This document shows positions 8,511-15,882 of a stretch of DNA of 64,000 nt, in pieces (the first letter of the stretch is position 1; each line of letters opens with the position of its first letter). The DNA comes from Photobacterium lutimaris (GTDB taxonomy: Bacteria; Pseudomonadota; Gammaproteobacteria; Enterobacterales; Vibrionaceae). Both the position numbers and the translations under genes were made by a program. The notes beneath the pieces are model-generated. The model searched no databases. It was not told the DNA's origin and worked only from the letters and a program-made list of their open reading frames with translations. The stretch lies in contig NZ_PYMH01000002.1 of assembly GCF_003025555.1 (NCBI RefSeq), positions 714,630-778,629 of the forward strand. The letters are read 5' to 3'.

Positions 8511-9853
8511 TGAAGAGGATTATCCAACCAAGGCTCCGCCGTAGGGTCCTCGTCACCTCGGTGGCGATTATTGTTTTGATCACCTCAGCACTTGCTGGGG
8601 TGATTAACCAGCTTTATAGCCAAAGTTATATGGCCGCCTACTCATCTGAGCTTGTCGCCCAGATGCCAATGGTTGTCGCTCAGTTAAACCGAGCGGGCCT
8701 GATCAAAGATGTCGACAAATGGATTGACTCCGTTGACCCATCCGATACTGATTATATGTCGGTAGTGTGTGACAAATCCGATCACACCATTTGGCTTTCC
8801 GATGAGGCCAAAGAAGCCAACATCGGTAATATCTGTGGCGAGTTACCCGACAGCATCCCGGTTCCAACCTTGGTCGAGACCCCGGAAGGCGAAAGCTATA
8901 TTGCCTATAACATGAGCCAAGAGAGAGAGGGTGGTACGGTTTACCAACTTGTGGTTCTGCGCTCCGGTGATTCCTATGTCTCATCACTCAACCAGCTACA
9001 CAAGCGTACAACGTTCTATTTGGGGCTTTTTGTTCTTATCGCGATCGCATTCTTGATTGCCGCTTTCCATTGGAGCTTCCAGCCGCTGCGAAAGATGGCT
9101 TTACAGCTTGATCAAATGACCGACTCCAAACGGGACAAGCTTGATGATGATTTTCCTATGGAATTACAAGACGTCACCTTGGCGCTCAATCGCTTGATTG
9201 AGATCAGCAATGCCCAAAAAGGCCGTTACCGCCATGCGATGGATGACTTGGCACATAGCCTGAAAACCCGACTGGCTGCAACCAACGCCCTACTAGATGA
9301 CAAAGACATACCGCGCTTTGAGCTCAACCAGCGGGTAATGGAGCAGATCAGCCAAATGGATGAGCTGGTACAGTATCAACTGAAGCGCGCCATGATGGGC
9401 CAACAGGGGCTGCAGAAAGACAAGACCGAATTAAAACCGCTCACTGACAGTTTCAGCCGCTTGCTCAGCAAGGTATATAACGAGAAGAACGTCGCATTGC
9501 GCTGCTTCTTCAACGACAAATTGACGCTGCCGGTCAACCGAAGCGACTTGATGGAATTGCTCGGTAACCTGCTTGAAAATGCCTACCGCTTCTGTATTGC
9601 CGAGGTTCGGGTAACAGTGAAGGAAAAGCCAGATCGGTTTATCATCGTTATTGAGGATGATGGCCCGGGCGTGCCGGAAGATGTGCGAGAAGCCATTTTC
9701 CAACGCGGCGTTCGAGCAGATCAGCTCAACCCCGGTCAAGGTATCGGCCTGTCGGTTTGCCACGAGATAGTCATGAGTTACAAGGGCACGATTCATGTTG
9801 AATCTGCATCGATTGAAGGCGCAGCCTTTGTGATTGAGCTGCCCAAAAACTAA
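8510..9853 (+). CDS. PhoQ/CarS-like sensor histidine kinase with an unusual H-box
   Basis: 447 residues. A transmembrane segment at about 12-35, a periplasmic domain of about 130 residues, a second membrane segment at about 168-190, a HAMP-like linker, then the dimerisation helix with His249 in AHSLKTRLAA. The ATP-binding domain has the N-box LLGNLLENAYRF, G1 EDDGPGVPED and G2 GQGIGLSVCHE. PhoQ-type kinases normally read HSLKTPLA. Here the Pro is Arg254 (CGA at 9269-9271, one base from CCA). Kinase and phosphatase balance could be altered. The partner regulator is encoded immediately upstream. The ligand is unknown. Confidence 0.85.
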   Translation: MKRIIQPRLRRRVLVTSVAIIVLITSALAGVINQLYSQSYMAAYSSELVAQMPMVVAQLNRAGLIKDVDKWIDSVDPSDTDYMSVVCDKSDHTIWLSDEAKEANIGNICGELPDSIPVPTLVETPEGESYIAYNMSQEREGGTVYQLVVLRSGDSYVSSLNQLHKRTTFYLGLFVLIAIAFLIAAFHWSFQPLRKMALQLDQMTDSKRDKLDDDFPMELQDVTLALNRLIEISNAQKGRYRHAMDDLAHSLKTRLAATNALLDDKDIPRFELNQRVMEQISQMDELVQYQLKRAMMGQQGLQKDKTELKPLTDSFSRLLSKVYNEKNVALRCFFNDKLTLPVNRSDLMELLGNLLENAYRFCIAEVRVTVKEKPDRFIIVIEDDGPGVPEDVREAIFQRGVRADQLNPGQGIGLSVCHEIVMSYKGTIHVESASIEGAAFVIELPKN

Positions 9854-9877
9854 GCACCAAGGTGCTTTGGTATAAAC

Positions 9878-9906
9878 AAAAAAACCGCCTTCCGGCGGTT
9901 TTTTTA
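9878..9906. terminator. Bidirectional terminator between the kinase gene and fabV
   Basis: The stem AACCGCC / GGCGGTT with a TTCC loop is flanked by A on the left and T on the right, so it can serve both convergent genes. Confidence 0.88.
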
Positions 9907-9926
9907 TTTAAACACTTTGCATGAAA

Positions 9927-11129
9927 TTAGATGTCTTTAACATCAAACTCTGCAATAGGGCTTACGTCAGCACTGTAATCAACTGCTTCGACACCAAAGC
10001 CAAACAGCTTCAGGAACTCATCTTTGTATTGCTGGTAGTCAGCAACATCAAATAGGTTCTCGTTGGTGACGGTTGGCCATAGATCACGACAATGCTTCTG
10101 AATATCTTCACGTAGTTCCCAATCATCCAGGCGTAGACGGTTTTCACCGTCAACGTCGGCAGCGCTGCCATCAGCCTTGAATAGGCGCTGGGTGAACATA
10201 CGGTGGATCTGCTCCATACAACCTTCGTGAACACCTTCTTCACGCATCTTCTTGAAGACCATAGCGATATACAGAGGCATAACAGGAATAGCAGAGCTTG
10301 CCTGAGTCACGACACTCTTCAGCACGGCAACGTTGGCTGTACCACCCGTTGCAGATAGCTTATCGTTAAGTTCAGAAGCCGCACGGTCAAGGTCCATTTT
10401 CGCCTTGCCCAGAGCACCATGCCAGTAGATTGGCCAAGTGATCTCCGTACCGATATAGCTATAGGCAACTGTTTTGCAGCCATCAGCCAATACGCCAGCA
10501 TCAGACAGCGCATTGATCCATAGCTCCCAATCCTGACCGCCCATGACAGTCACAGTATCTTCAACTTCCTGCTCTGTCGCCGGCTCAATACTGGCTTCAA
10601 TCAAGACGTCTTTATTGGTATCAACGGCTGTCGCCGTGTAGGTTTCACCCATTGGCTTAAGTGATGAACGAACCACTTCGCCAGAGTCGGGCATTTTACG
10701 CACGGGAGAAGCCAGTGAGTAAACCACCATATCAATCTGACCCAGATCTTCTTTGATCAGATCAATCACTTTCTGTTTTGCTTCGTGAGAGAAAGCATCA
10801 CCATTCAAGCTCTTGGAGTACAGACCTTCTTCTTTAGCAAACTTATCGAATGCGGCAGAGTTGTACCAGCCTGCTGTACCCGGTTTCTTTTCAGTTCCCG
10901 GTTTTTCGAAGAACACACCAATTGTTGCAGCACCGCCACCGAATGCAGCAGCAATACGCGAAGACAAACCATAGCCGCTTGATGAACCAACAACCAGCAC
11001 ACGCTTAGGGGCATCGGCAATTGGGCCCTGCGCCTTAGTGTATGCAATCTGCTCTTTGACGTTTTCCTCACAACCCACAGGGTGAGTCGTTGTACAAATA
11101 AATCCACGAATTCTAGGTTTGATGATCAT
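9927..11129 (-). CDS. fabV: Trans-2-enoyl-ACP/CoA reductase FabV
   Basis: 400 residues from the ATG at 11129 (GGGAAG upstream); an in-frame TTG two codons earlier is unlikely. [10 protein letters not shown] start, the NADH-binding VVGSSSGYG, and the Tyr-X8-Lys catalytic pair in the segment [10 protein letters not shown] mark this as FabV, nearly collinear with V. cholerae FabV. It catalyses the last step of each fatty-acid elongation cycle with NADH and is the triclosan-resistant type. It sits next to fadE, so synthesis and degradation genes are neighbours here. Confidence 0.97.
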   Translation of the reverse strand: MIIKPRIRGFICTTTHPVGCEENVKEQIAYTKAQGPIADAPKRVLVVGSSSGYGLSSRIAAAFGGGAATIGVFFEKPGTEKKPGTAGWYNSAAFDKFAKEEGLYSKSLNGDAFSHEAKQKVIDLIKEDLGQIDMVVYSLASPVRKMPDSGEVVRSSLKPMGETYTATAVDTNKDVLIEASIEPATEQEVEDTVTVMGGQDWELWINALSDAGVLADGCKTVAYSYIGTEITWPIYWHGALGKAKMDLDRAASELNDKLSATGGTANVAVLKSVVTQASSAIPVMPLYIAMVFKKMREEGVHEGCMEQIHRMFTQRLFKADGSAADVDGENRLRLDDWELREDIQKHCRDLWPTVTNENLFDVADYQQYKDEFLKLFGFGVEAVDYSADVSPIAEFDVKDI

Positions 11130-11259
11130 TTTCAACTTCCCTTACACAATTGACAGTAGGATAAAAGGTAAATGACAAAATCGCATTAAATTTATGAGCG
11201 AAAACGCTAAATTCGACAGTGGTTGGAGGTGTTACGCGCGGAAAGTCACAAAAAATACC

Positions 11260-11288
11260 AAAAAAAGTGCCACGCGATTGCGTGGCAC
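11260..11288 (-). terminator. fadE terminator
   Basis: The stem GTGCCACGC / GCGTGGCAC with loop GATT has a six-A run on its left, giving a U tract for the minus-strand transcript. It is 40 bp past the fadE stop. Confidence 0.88.
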
Positions 11289-11327
11289 ATGGGAGACACC
11301 AGGTTTATTGTTCACAAGGCCTGAGCC

Positions 11328-13604
11328 TTAGGCTGCTTTCCCCGGTTGTAAGCCGCCTTTTTTAAAGTGGGCAGCAGAGAAGTGATCCACTTGAATCGCT
11401 TTCTGTCTGAGCTGCTCAGCATTTTGCATTTTTTCCACTTCAGCTTCTGTGACGATCCCCGCATCAAGGGCAATTTGTAACTTCTCTGTTAATGAAACCT
11501 TGCGCGGGATCTCACCGGCTTTAACGGCCTTGGCAATTTTACGCTCAAGATCCTTCACCCCATACATGGCAACAAATGCCCGCTCCATCAGCCCGACCGG
11601 ATCATCTTCATGTTTACCGACATAGCAAAGGTGAGTCAAACGATCACGCTGCTTACCGGGGCGCATCAGCAACTCGGCAATCTTCACGGCCAGCTCATCC
11701 TTCGGTGCGGCATAATGAATGCCAAGCGGGAACAGCAAAGTACGCAGTAAGCGGCCGACTCCCTTACGCGGGAAGTTCGCCAACACCTCATCAAAAGCCA
11801 CCCCACACTGGTGTAGGCTATGTTGCAGACCGTAGTGGACAAACGGCAGATCTTGCTGCTGACGACCTTCATCTTCATAGCGCTTAAGCACTGCAGAAGC
11901 CAGATACAAGTGGCTCAATACATCACCCAAACGTGCCGAGACCATTTCGCGTCGCTTCAGCTCACCGCCCAAGCTCAACATGGCAAAGTCAGCAGCGACT
12001 GCCAATGCCCGGCTCATTCGAGATAGCTGCTTATAGTAATTAGCGGTTTCACCACTGACCGGCGAATTGTTGAAACGTGAACCACTAAAGGCATTAAGCA
12101 GTGATTTACTCACATTACCAACAGCAAAACCAATGTGGCTAGCCAACAGTTTATCGAAATCCTTGGCTCCTTCCCTGCTATCGGGATTGGCTGCCGCTTC
12201 CATCTCGCTAAGTACATATGGGTGACAGCGAGTCGCCCCCTGACCAAAGATCATCAGGTTACGGGTCAGAATATTGGCCCCTTCTACTGTGATAGCAACC
12301 GGCATACCAAAGTAGTGGTGGCCAATATAGTTCATTGGCCCAAGTTGAATCGCGCGGCCAGCATGCACATCCATCGAATCATTAAGGATGGTACGGGCCA
12401 TCTCCGTCATATGGTACTTAGCAATCGCAGTGACGATTCCCGGCGTTTCATCCATATCAAGTGACGTCGTTGTCAGAGTTCTGGACGCCTCTAGCATATA
12501 AGTAAAGCCACCAATACGTCCCATCGCCTGCGCGACACCTTCAAAGTTACCAATCGACATACCAAACTGCTTACGGACATAAGCGTACGCACCTGTCGTT
12601 CTCGCCGTCAGGTGTCCAACCGCGGTACCAAGCGCAGGCAATGAAATCCCTCGGCCAGCCGACAAGCATTCCACCAGCATACGCCAGCCTCGGCCGACAT
12701 AATCCTGACCGCCAATAACCCAATCCATCGGGATAAAAACATCACTGCCTCGGGTTGGACCATTCATAAAGGCAAGGTTAAGTGGATCATGGCGCTCACC
12801 GATTTCGACACCGGGATGATCAGACGGGATCAGGGCACAGGTAATACCTAGCTCTTTCTTCTCGCCAATGAGCCCGTCAGGATCTTGCAGCTTAAAGGCT
12901 AAGCCAAGCACGGTGGCAACAGGTGCAAGGGTAATGTAGCGCTTATTCCAACTGACACGGATACCCAATACTTGCTCGCCTTGGTACTCGTCGTAACACA
13001 CCACACCCTGATCGGGAATCCCCCCCGCATCTGAGCCCGCTTCCGGTCCGGTAAGCGCAAAACACGGAACATCTTCGCCGTGTGCCAGGCGTGGCAGCCA
13101 GTAATCTTTCTGCTCTTGGGTGCCATAGTGGGTCAGCAGCTCTCCTGGCCCCAAAGAGTTAGGTACCATCACCGATACAGCCGCACTCAAACTCTTAGTT
13201 GCAATGCGGGTCACAATGGTCGAGTTGGCATGGGCTGAAAAGTCCAAGCCACCGTATTCCTTACCGATAATCAGCGAGAAGAATTTTTCTTTGCGCAGAT
13301 ACTCCCACACTTCAGGTGGCAGATCTTTATCTTCCTGGACAATCTGATAGTCGTTCAACATGTCCAACAATGGCTCTAGCTTGTTGTCGATGAACGCCTG
13401 CTCCTCTGCACTCAATGTCGGCTGCGGGTAAGTCAGCAAGGTATTCCAATTCGGATTCCCGCCAAACAACTCACCATCCCACCAAACGCTACCGGCCTCC
13501 ATGGCCTCTCGTTCGGTGTCGGAAAGTGGTGGCAACACTTTTTTGAACATCTTGAATGCGGGATCACTGAGATAGCGTTTTCTTAGCTTGGTTAACGTAC
13601 TCAT
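11328..13604 (-). CDS. fadE: Acyl-CoA dehydrogenase FadE
   Basis: 758 residues, the long FadE type (E. coli 814). Acyl-CoA dehydrogenase motifs are visible: FALTGPEAGSDAGGI (FAD/substrate binding), GPTRGSDVFIP, and VEGANILTRNLMIFGQGA with the probable catalytic Glu. A long C-terminal extension typical of FadE follows. It performs the first oxidation of fatty-acid beta-oxidation, passing electrons to the quinone pool. A PsrA-like repressor gene lies 88 bp upstream on the same strand, so co-transcription or repression by that protein is likely. The spacer contains a palindromic hairpin element. Confidence 0.95.
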   Translation of the reverse strand: MSTLTKLRKRYLSDPAFKMFKKVLPPLSDTEREAMEAGSVWWDGELFGGNPNWNTLLTYPQPTLSAEEQAFIDNKLEPLLDMLNDYQIVQEDKDLPPEVWEYLRKEKFFSLIIGKEYGGLDFSAHANSTIVTRIATKSLSAAVSVMVPNSLGPGELLTHYGTQEQKDYWLPRLAHGEDVPCFALTGPEAGSDAGGIPDQGVVCYDEYQGEQVLGIRVSWNKRYITLAPVATVLGLAFKLQDPDGLIGEKKELGITCALIPSDHPGVEIGERHDPLNLAFMNGPTRGSDVFIPMDWVIGGQDYVGRGWRMLVECLSAGRGISLPALGTAVGHLTARTTGAYAYVRKQFGMSIGNFEGVAQAMGRIGGFTYMLEASRTLTTTSLDMDETPGIVTAIAKYHMTEMARTILNDSMDVHAGRAIQLGPMNYIGHHYFGMPVAITVEGANILTRNLMIFGQGATRCHPYVLSEMEAAANPDSREGAKDFDKLLASHIGFAVGNVSKSLLNAFSGSRFNNSPVSGETANYYKQLSRMSRALAVAADFAMLSLGGELKRREMVSARLGDVLSHLYLASAVLKRYEDEGRQQQDLPFVHYGLQHSLHQCGVAFDEVLANFPRKGVGRLLRTLLFPLGIHYAAPKDELAVKIAELLMRPGKQRDRLTHLCYVGKHEDDPVGLMERAFVAMYGVKDLERKIAKAVKAGEIPRKVSLTEKLQIALDAGIVTEAEVEKMQNAEQLRQKAIQVDHFSAAHFKKGGLQPGKAA

Positions 13605-13655
13605 GTTTCAGGTCCTTTTGTCACTTTTATCGTTATTGGTTTTTTGGTCTTACGT

Positions 13656-13690
13656 GTATACCCAAGTGACTTCAAGTTGCTTGGGTATAC
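13656..13690. repeat. Short palindromic element with MITE-type ends, between psrA-like gene and fadE
   Basis: GTATACCCAAG at 13656-13666 pairs with CTTGGGTATAC at 13680-13690 around GTGACTTCAAGTT. The ends match the terminal repeats of the element at 330-545, so this looks like a minimal or collapsed copy. As RNA it would form an 11-bp hairpin between the repressor and fadE cistrons. Confidence 0.7.
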
Positions 13691-13692
13691 CT

Positions 13693-14367
13693 CTATCGTG
13701 TTCCTGTTTGTTGTTCGCCAATCAGCGAAAGCGATTGTTCTATGGGTGCCGCAACGCCTGCTGCCAAGTAAGGCACCAAACGCTCAATCAAATCTTCAGG
13801 TTTAACCTGACGGGAAAAGTCATTTTCGGCGATCTCGCACAACGCCGTTGACGATGCCATGGTGAAAACAGATGCCCCGAGCGTAAAGTGCAGACGCCAG
13901 AATAAGGTTTCGGGATCCAAAGAAGGGTTGGCCCTGCACACTGCGGTAGTAAATAAAGTCAGAATTTGCTCATAGCGGGTCATGATGAACCAGCGCAAAT
14001 GGCCTTGAACATCGGTATACCCCCTACCAATCAAAGACATAAACACAGTAGCCCCATTGGTGCGGTGATCATTCAGTGCTAACAGCGGTTCTTTGATACA
14101 ACGGAACACATCTTCCATTGAGAAATCATCGCGGGTCAGCAGTACTTCCAGTTCTGACTGCAAGCGAGGCATGAAGGTATCGAGGTAACGGCCCAGCACC
14201 GCCCTGACCAAGGTTTTCTTATCGCCGTAATGATAATTGACAGACGCCAAATTGACCCCTGCTTTGCTAGTGATGGTTCGCAGTGACGTGTCTTTGAAGC
14301 CGTGTTCGGCAAAGAGTAGCTCAGCAGCATCTAAGATACGTGCCTTGGTTTCTCCCTTTCCAGCCAT
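13693..14367 (-). CDS. TetR-family repressor, PsrA-like fatty-acid regulator
   Basis: 224 residues from the ATG at 14367, which has GGGTGA at proper distance; an ATG two codons earlier overlaps that site. The N-terminal TetR DNA-binding helix-turn-helix reads RILDAAELLFAEHGF and continues with TSLRTITSKAGVNLASVNYH. This strongly resembles Pseudomonas PsrA, which binds fatty acids or acyl-CoA and represses fadE-type genes. The C-terminal domain is the ligand-binding helical bundle. It stands directly upstream of fadE and carries a palindrome of the PsrA type in its own promoter, suggesting autoregulation. In V. cholerae the equivalent gene lies beside vrrA. Confidence 0.82.
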   Translation of the reverse strand: MAGKGETKARILDAAELLFAEHGFKDTSLRTITSKAGVNLASVNYHYGDKKTLVRAVLGRYLDTFMPRLQSELEVLLTRDDFSMEDVFRCIKEPLLALNDHRTNGATVFMSLIGRGYTDVQGHLRWFIMTRYEQILTLFTTAVCRANPSLDPETLFWRLHFTLGASVFTMASSTALCEIAENDFSRQVKPEDLIERLVPYLAAGVAAPIEQSLSLIGEQQTGTR

Positions 14368-14382
14368 ATTCATTCACCCGTA

Positions 14383-14398
14383 TTAAACACTTGTTTAA
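14383..14398. promoter_or_regulatory. Candidate PsrA-type operator in the repressor promoter
   Basis: TTAAACACTTGTTTAA: arms TTAAACA and TGTTTAA are perfect inverted repeats around two bases. It contains AAAC-N4-GTTT, matching the published PsrA core (AAAC-N2/4-GTTT). It lies 15 bp upstream of the start codon, an ideal autorepression site. Confidence 0.6.
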
Positions 14399-14618
14399 AC
14401 TTTACATCTAAGAAACATTTTTAACAAGTCGCAAATATACACCATGTTGTAAGGCATTGATAAATTCGATTTTTAATGTGTAAGCCGTGAAGGTGATCAA
14501 TGTTTTGCGCGACAGCACAGTGACAAAGTCACAGAGTGGATAATGTCTTACCGGCGTCTCATGCAAATGGATTGAGAACTAGGCAAATAAAAAAAATCTG
14601 AGAAAGTGAAAAATTTTT
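14399..14618. other. Upstream region of psrA-like gene and the small-RNA array
   Basis: No ORF with a ribosome site. It should hold the distal part of the divergent repressor promoter and leads into the first small-RNA promoter at 14619. I see no other recognisable element. Confidence 0.5.
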
Positions 14619-14646
14619 GGAACAAAGTGCACATTCGCGGGTCATA
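14619..14646 (+). promoter_or_regulatory. Sigma-E-like promoter of the RybB-like small RNA
   Basis: GGAACAA (from 14619) and TCATA (14642-14646) are separated by 16 bp counted from GAACAA. This fits the extracytoplasmic-stress sigma factor pattern (GGAACTT, about 16 bp, TC--A). The same two elements at the same spacing occur before the four units that follow. Confidence 0.65.
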
Positions 14647-14652
14647 ATTAAT

Positions 14653-14718
14653 GCCACTGCTTTTTCTTAGAAGACATTCTTCGAAACCCGTCCCCACCTA
14701 TGGAGATGGGTTTTCTTT
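14653..14718 (+). ncRNA. RybB-like small RNA, seed at the 5' end
   Basis: The predicted start, seven bases after the -10, gives a 5' end GCCACUGCUUUUUCUU, almost the 5' end of E. coli RybB, a sigma-E-dependent Hfq RNA that represses porin mRNAs. A short hairpin (GAAGA / TCTTC) follows, then a terminator stem CCCGTCCCC / GGAGATGGG with TTTTCTTT. Length is about 66 nt. It is the first and most divergent member of a five-unit array sharing promoter and seed. MicV of V. cholerae carries a comparable seed. Start and end are predicted, not measured. Confidence 0.7.
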
Positions 14719-14804
14719 ATTTGGTCGCCTGCTTTTATCCACTTATCAATCTTGATTTAAAATCAATCAGTTATAAAAAAATCATGGTTTTTCTATTTTT
14801 TTCT

Positions 14805-14831
14805 GAACCAATGCGCAAATCACCAGTCCTA
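14805..14831 (+). promoter_or_regulatory. Sigma-E-like promoter of VrrA-like unit 1
   Basis: GAACCA (14805-14810), 16-bp spacer, TCCTA (14827-14831). A sigma-70 type TATAAT overlaps at 14832-14837, so a dual or vegetative promoter cannot be excluded. Confidence 0.55.
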
Positions 14832-14837
14832 TATAAT

Positions 14838-14973
14838 GACATTTAGATTAAAGACTTATCACAAATTGCTGGCCGCAAATTGCATTTACTCTTTAATCTG
14901 CTAATGCCACTGCTGCTAAACTCCTAATTGTATATAGAGCTTTCGCCCACTGATTGTCAGTGGGCTTTTTTTT
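14838..14973 (+). ncRNA. vrrA: VrrA-like small RNA, unit 1 of 4
   Basis: About 136 nt, close to the 140 nt reported for V. cholerae VrrA. The 5' stem AGATTAAAGA / TCTTTAATCT (14845-14854 with 14890-14899) is followed by the seed ATGCCACTGCTGCTAAACTC (from 14904) and the terminator stem GCCCACTGA / TCAGTGGGC with eight T. vrrA lies beside the same TetR-regulator gene in V. cholerae, which supports the name. The predicted job is sigma-E-dependent silencing of outer-membrane protein mRNAs. Confidence 0.75.
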
Positions 14974-15100
14974 ACCCGATATTTAGACAATTCCTTACAG
15001 TTAACTCAATAGAGACACGTACATTCCGTAATGTTTATACCCGTGGCATTTGGTATACATGCCCTTTTTTCACTATCACCAAAAAATTTTAATTTTTTTT

Positions 15101-15127
15101 GAACCAATTGGATTTCAACCAGTCATA
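15101..15127 (+). promoter_or_regulatory. Sigma-E-like promoter of VrrA-like unit 2
   Basis: GAACCA (15101-15106), 16-bp spacer, TCATA (15123-15127). The T-rich track before the -35 and the CCAG before the -10 are shared with the other units. Confidence 0.55.
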
Positions 15128-15133
15128 TATAGT

Positions 15134-15272
15134 GACATTCATATTAAAGGCGCACTTTCAGTTAACGACTAACTTCGGAATGATGCGATTTTAATTAAAG
15201 ATGCCACTGCTGCTAAACTCCTAATTGTGTATATAGAGTTTTCGCCCACTGACTTTCGGTGGGCTTTTTTTT
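15134..15272 (+). ncRNA. vrrA: VrrA-like small RNA, unit 2 of 4
   Basis: About 139 nt. The 5' stem uses ATTAAA and GCGC paired with GCG and TTTAAT, different bases from unit 1 but still foldable. The seed ATGCCACTGCTGCTAAACTC starts at 15201 and is identical to unit 1. The terminator stem GCCCACTGA / TCGGTGGGC contains a compensating wobble. It has an independent promoter and terminator. Confidence 0.75.
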
Positions 15273-15323
15273 AGCCAAATCTTCAGGCGAGTGATGGTAT
15301 CGATGTATCACACACATCTTTCG

Positions 15324-15393
15324 TAGCCCATAGCCCATAGCCCATAGCCCATAGCCCATAGCCCATAGCCCATAGCCCATAGCCCATAGCCTA
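15324..15393. repeat. Heptanucleotide tandem array (TAGCCCA), nine perfect units plus one variant
   Basis: Nine exact copies of TAGCCCA at 15324-15386 are followed by TAGCCTA. The array lies between the terminator of VrrA-like unit 2 and the promoter of unit 3. Such arrays change copy number by slippage; here a change would only alter spacing between two small-RNA genes. Confidence 0.95.
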
Positions 15394-15436
15394 TCTACCT
15401 AATTTCTCGCTAACATAAAAAATTTTTAATTTTTTT

Positions 15437-15463
15437 GAACCATTTGATTTTCGGCTAGTCATA
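15437..15463 (+). promoter_or_regulatory. Sigma-E-like promoter of VrrA-like unit 3
   Basis: GAACCA (15437-15442), 16-bp spacer, TCATA (15459-15463). Confidence 0.55.
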
Positions 15464-15469
15464 TATAGT

Positions 15470-15599
15470 GACATTCATATTAAAGGCGCGTTTTTGAGTT
15501 AACCCTGAATACCGCGATTTTAATTTAAGATGCCACTGCTGCTAAACTCCTAATTGTGTATATAGGTTTTGCCCACTGACTTTCAGTGGGCTTTTTTTT
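15470..15599 (+). ncRNA. vrrA: VrrA-like small RNA, unit 3 of 4
   Basis: About 130 nt. The 5' stem ATTAAAGGCGCG pairs with CGCGATTTTAAT allowing one bulge. The seed ATGCCACTGCTGCTAAACTC (from 15530) matches units 1 and 2. The terminator GCCCACTGA / TCAGTGGGC is followed by eight T. It is closest in sequence to unit 2, suggesting a recent duplication. Confidence 0.75.
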
Positions 15600-15626
15600 G
15601 ATCTGAAGAAAAAATATTATTTTTTT

Positions 15627-15653
15627 GAACTATTCGATTTTCAGCCAGTCTTA
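15627..15653 (+). promoter_or_regulatory. Sigma-E-like promoter of VrrA-like unit 4
   Basis: GAACTA (15627-15632), 16-bp spacer, TCTTA (15649-15653). The sigma-70-like TATATA of the other units is lost here (ACTTAAC), while the GAAC / TC--A pair is kept, favouring a sigma-E reading. Confidence 0.55.
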
Positions 15654-15659
15654 CTTAAC

Positions 15660-15787
15660 ATGATTCAGATTAAAGACGCGGTTCTGATAGATTAATCCTT
15701 CCCTTCTTTAATTGTGATGCCACTGCTGCTTAACTCCTAATTGTGTATATAGGTTTTTGCCCACTGACTTTCAGTGGGCTTTTTTTT
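15660..15787 (+). ncRNA. vrrA: VrrA-like small RNA, unit 4 of 4, with a seed variant
   Basis: About 128 nt. The 5' stem ATTAAAGA pairs with TCTTTAAT. The seed at 15717 reads ATGCCACTGCTGCTTAACTC, with one A-to-T change inside the otherwise invariant seed, so its target range may differ. The terminator GCCCACTGA / TCAGTGGGC with eight T follows and ends about 95 bp before the convergent yeeZ-like gene's stop. Confidence 0.72.
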
Positions 15788-15882
15788 ATGCCTCGCAATA
15801 ATCCCACACACAGAACAGTAACGTCAGGGACTCGGTATATATTGCAGCTCTACTCTACACTTCCTCTATTTGAACAAAGGCG

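Noticed and set aside
15324..15393. Possible CRISPR array
   Set aside because: Units of seven bases without spacers; a simple tandem repeat. The same holds for 48746-48815.
14619..15787. Csr/Rsm-type or additional Qrr RNAs
   Set aside because: No repeated AGGA loops as in CsrB, and no Qrr core or sigma-54 -24/-12 promoters. The RybB/VrrA seed explains the units better.
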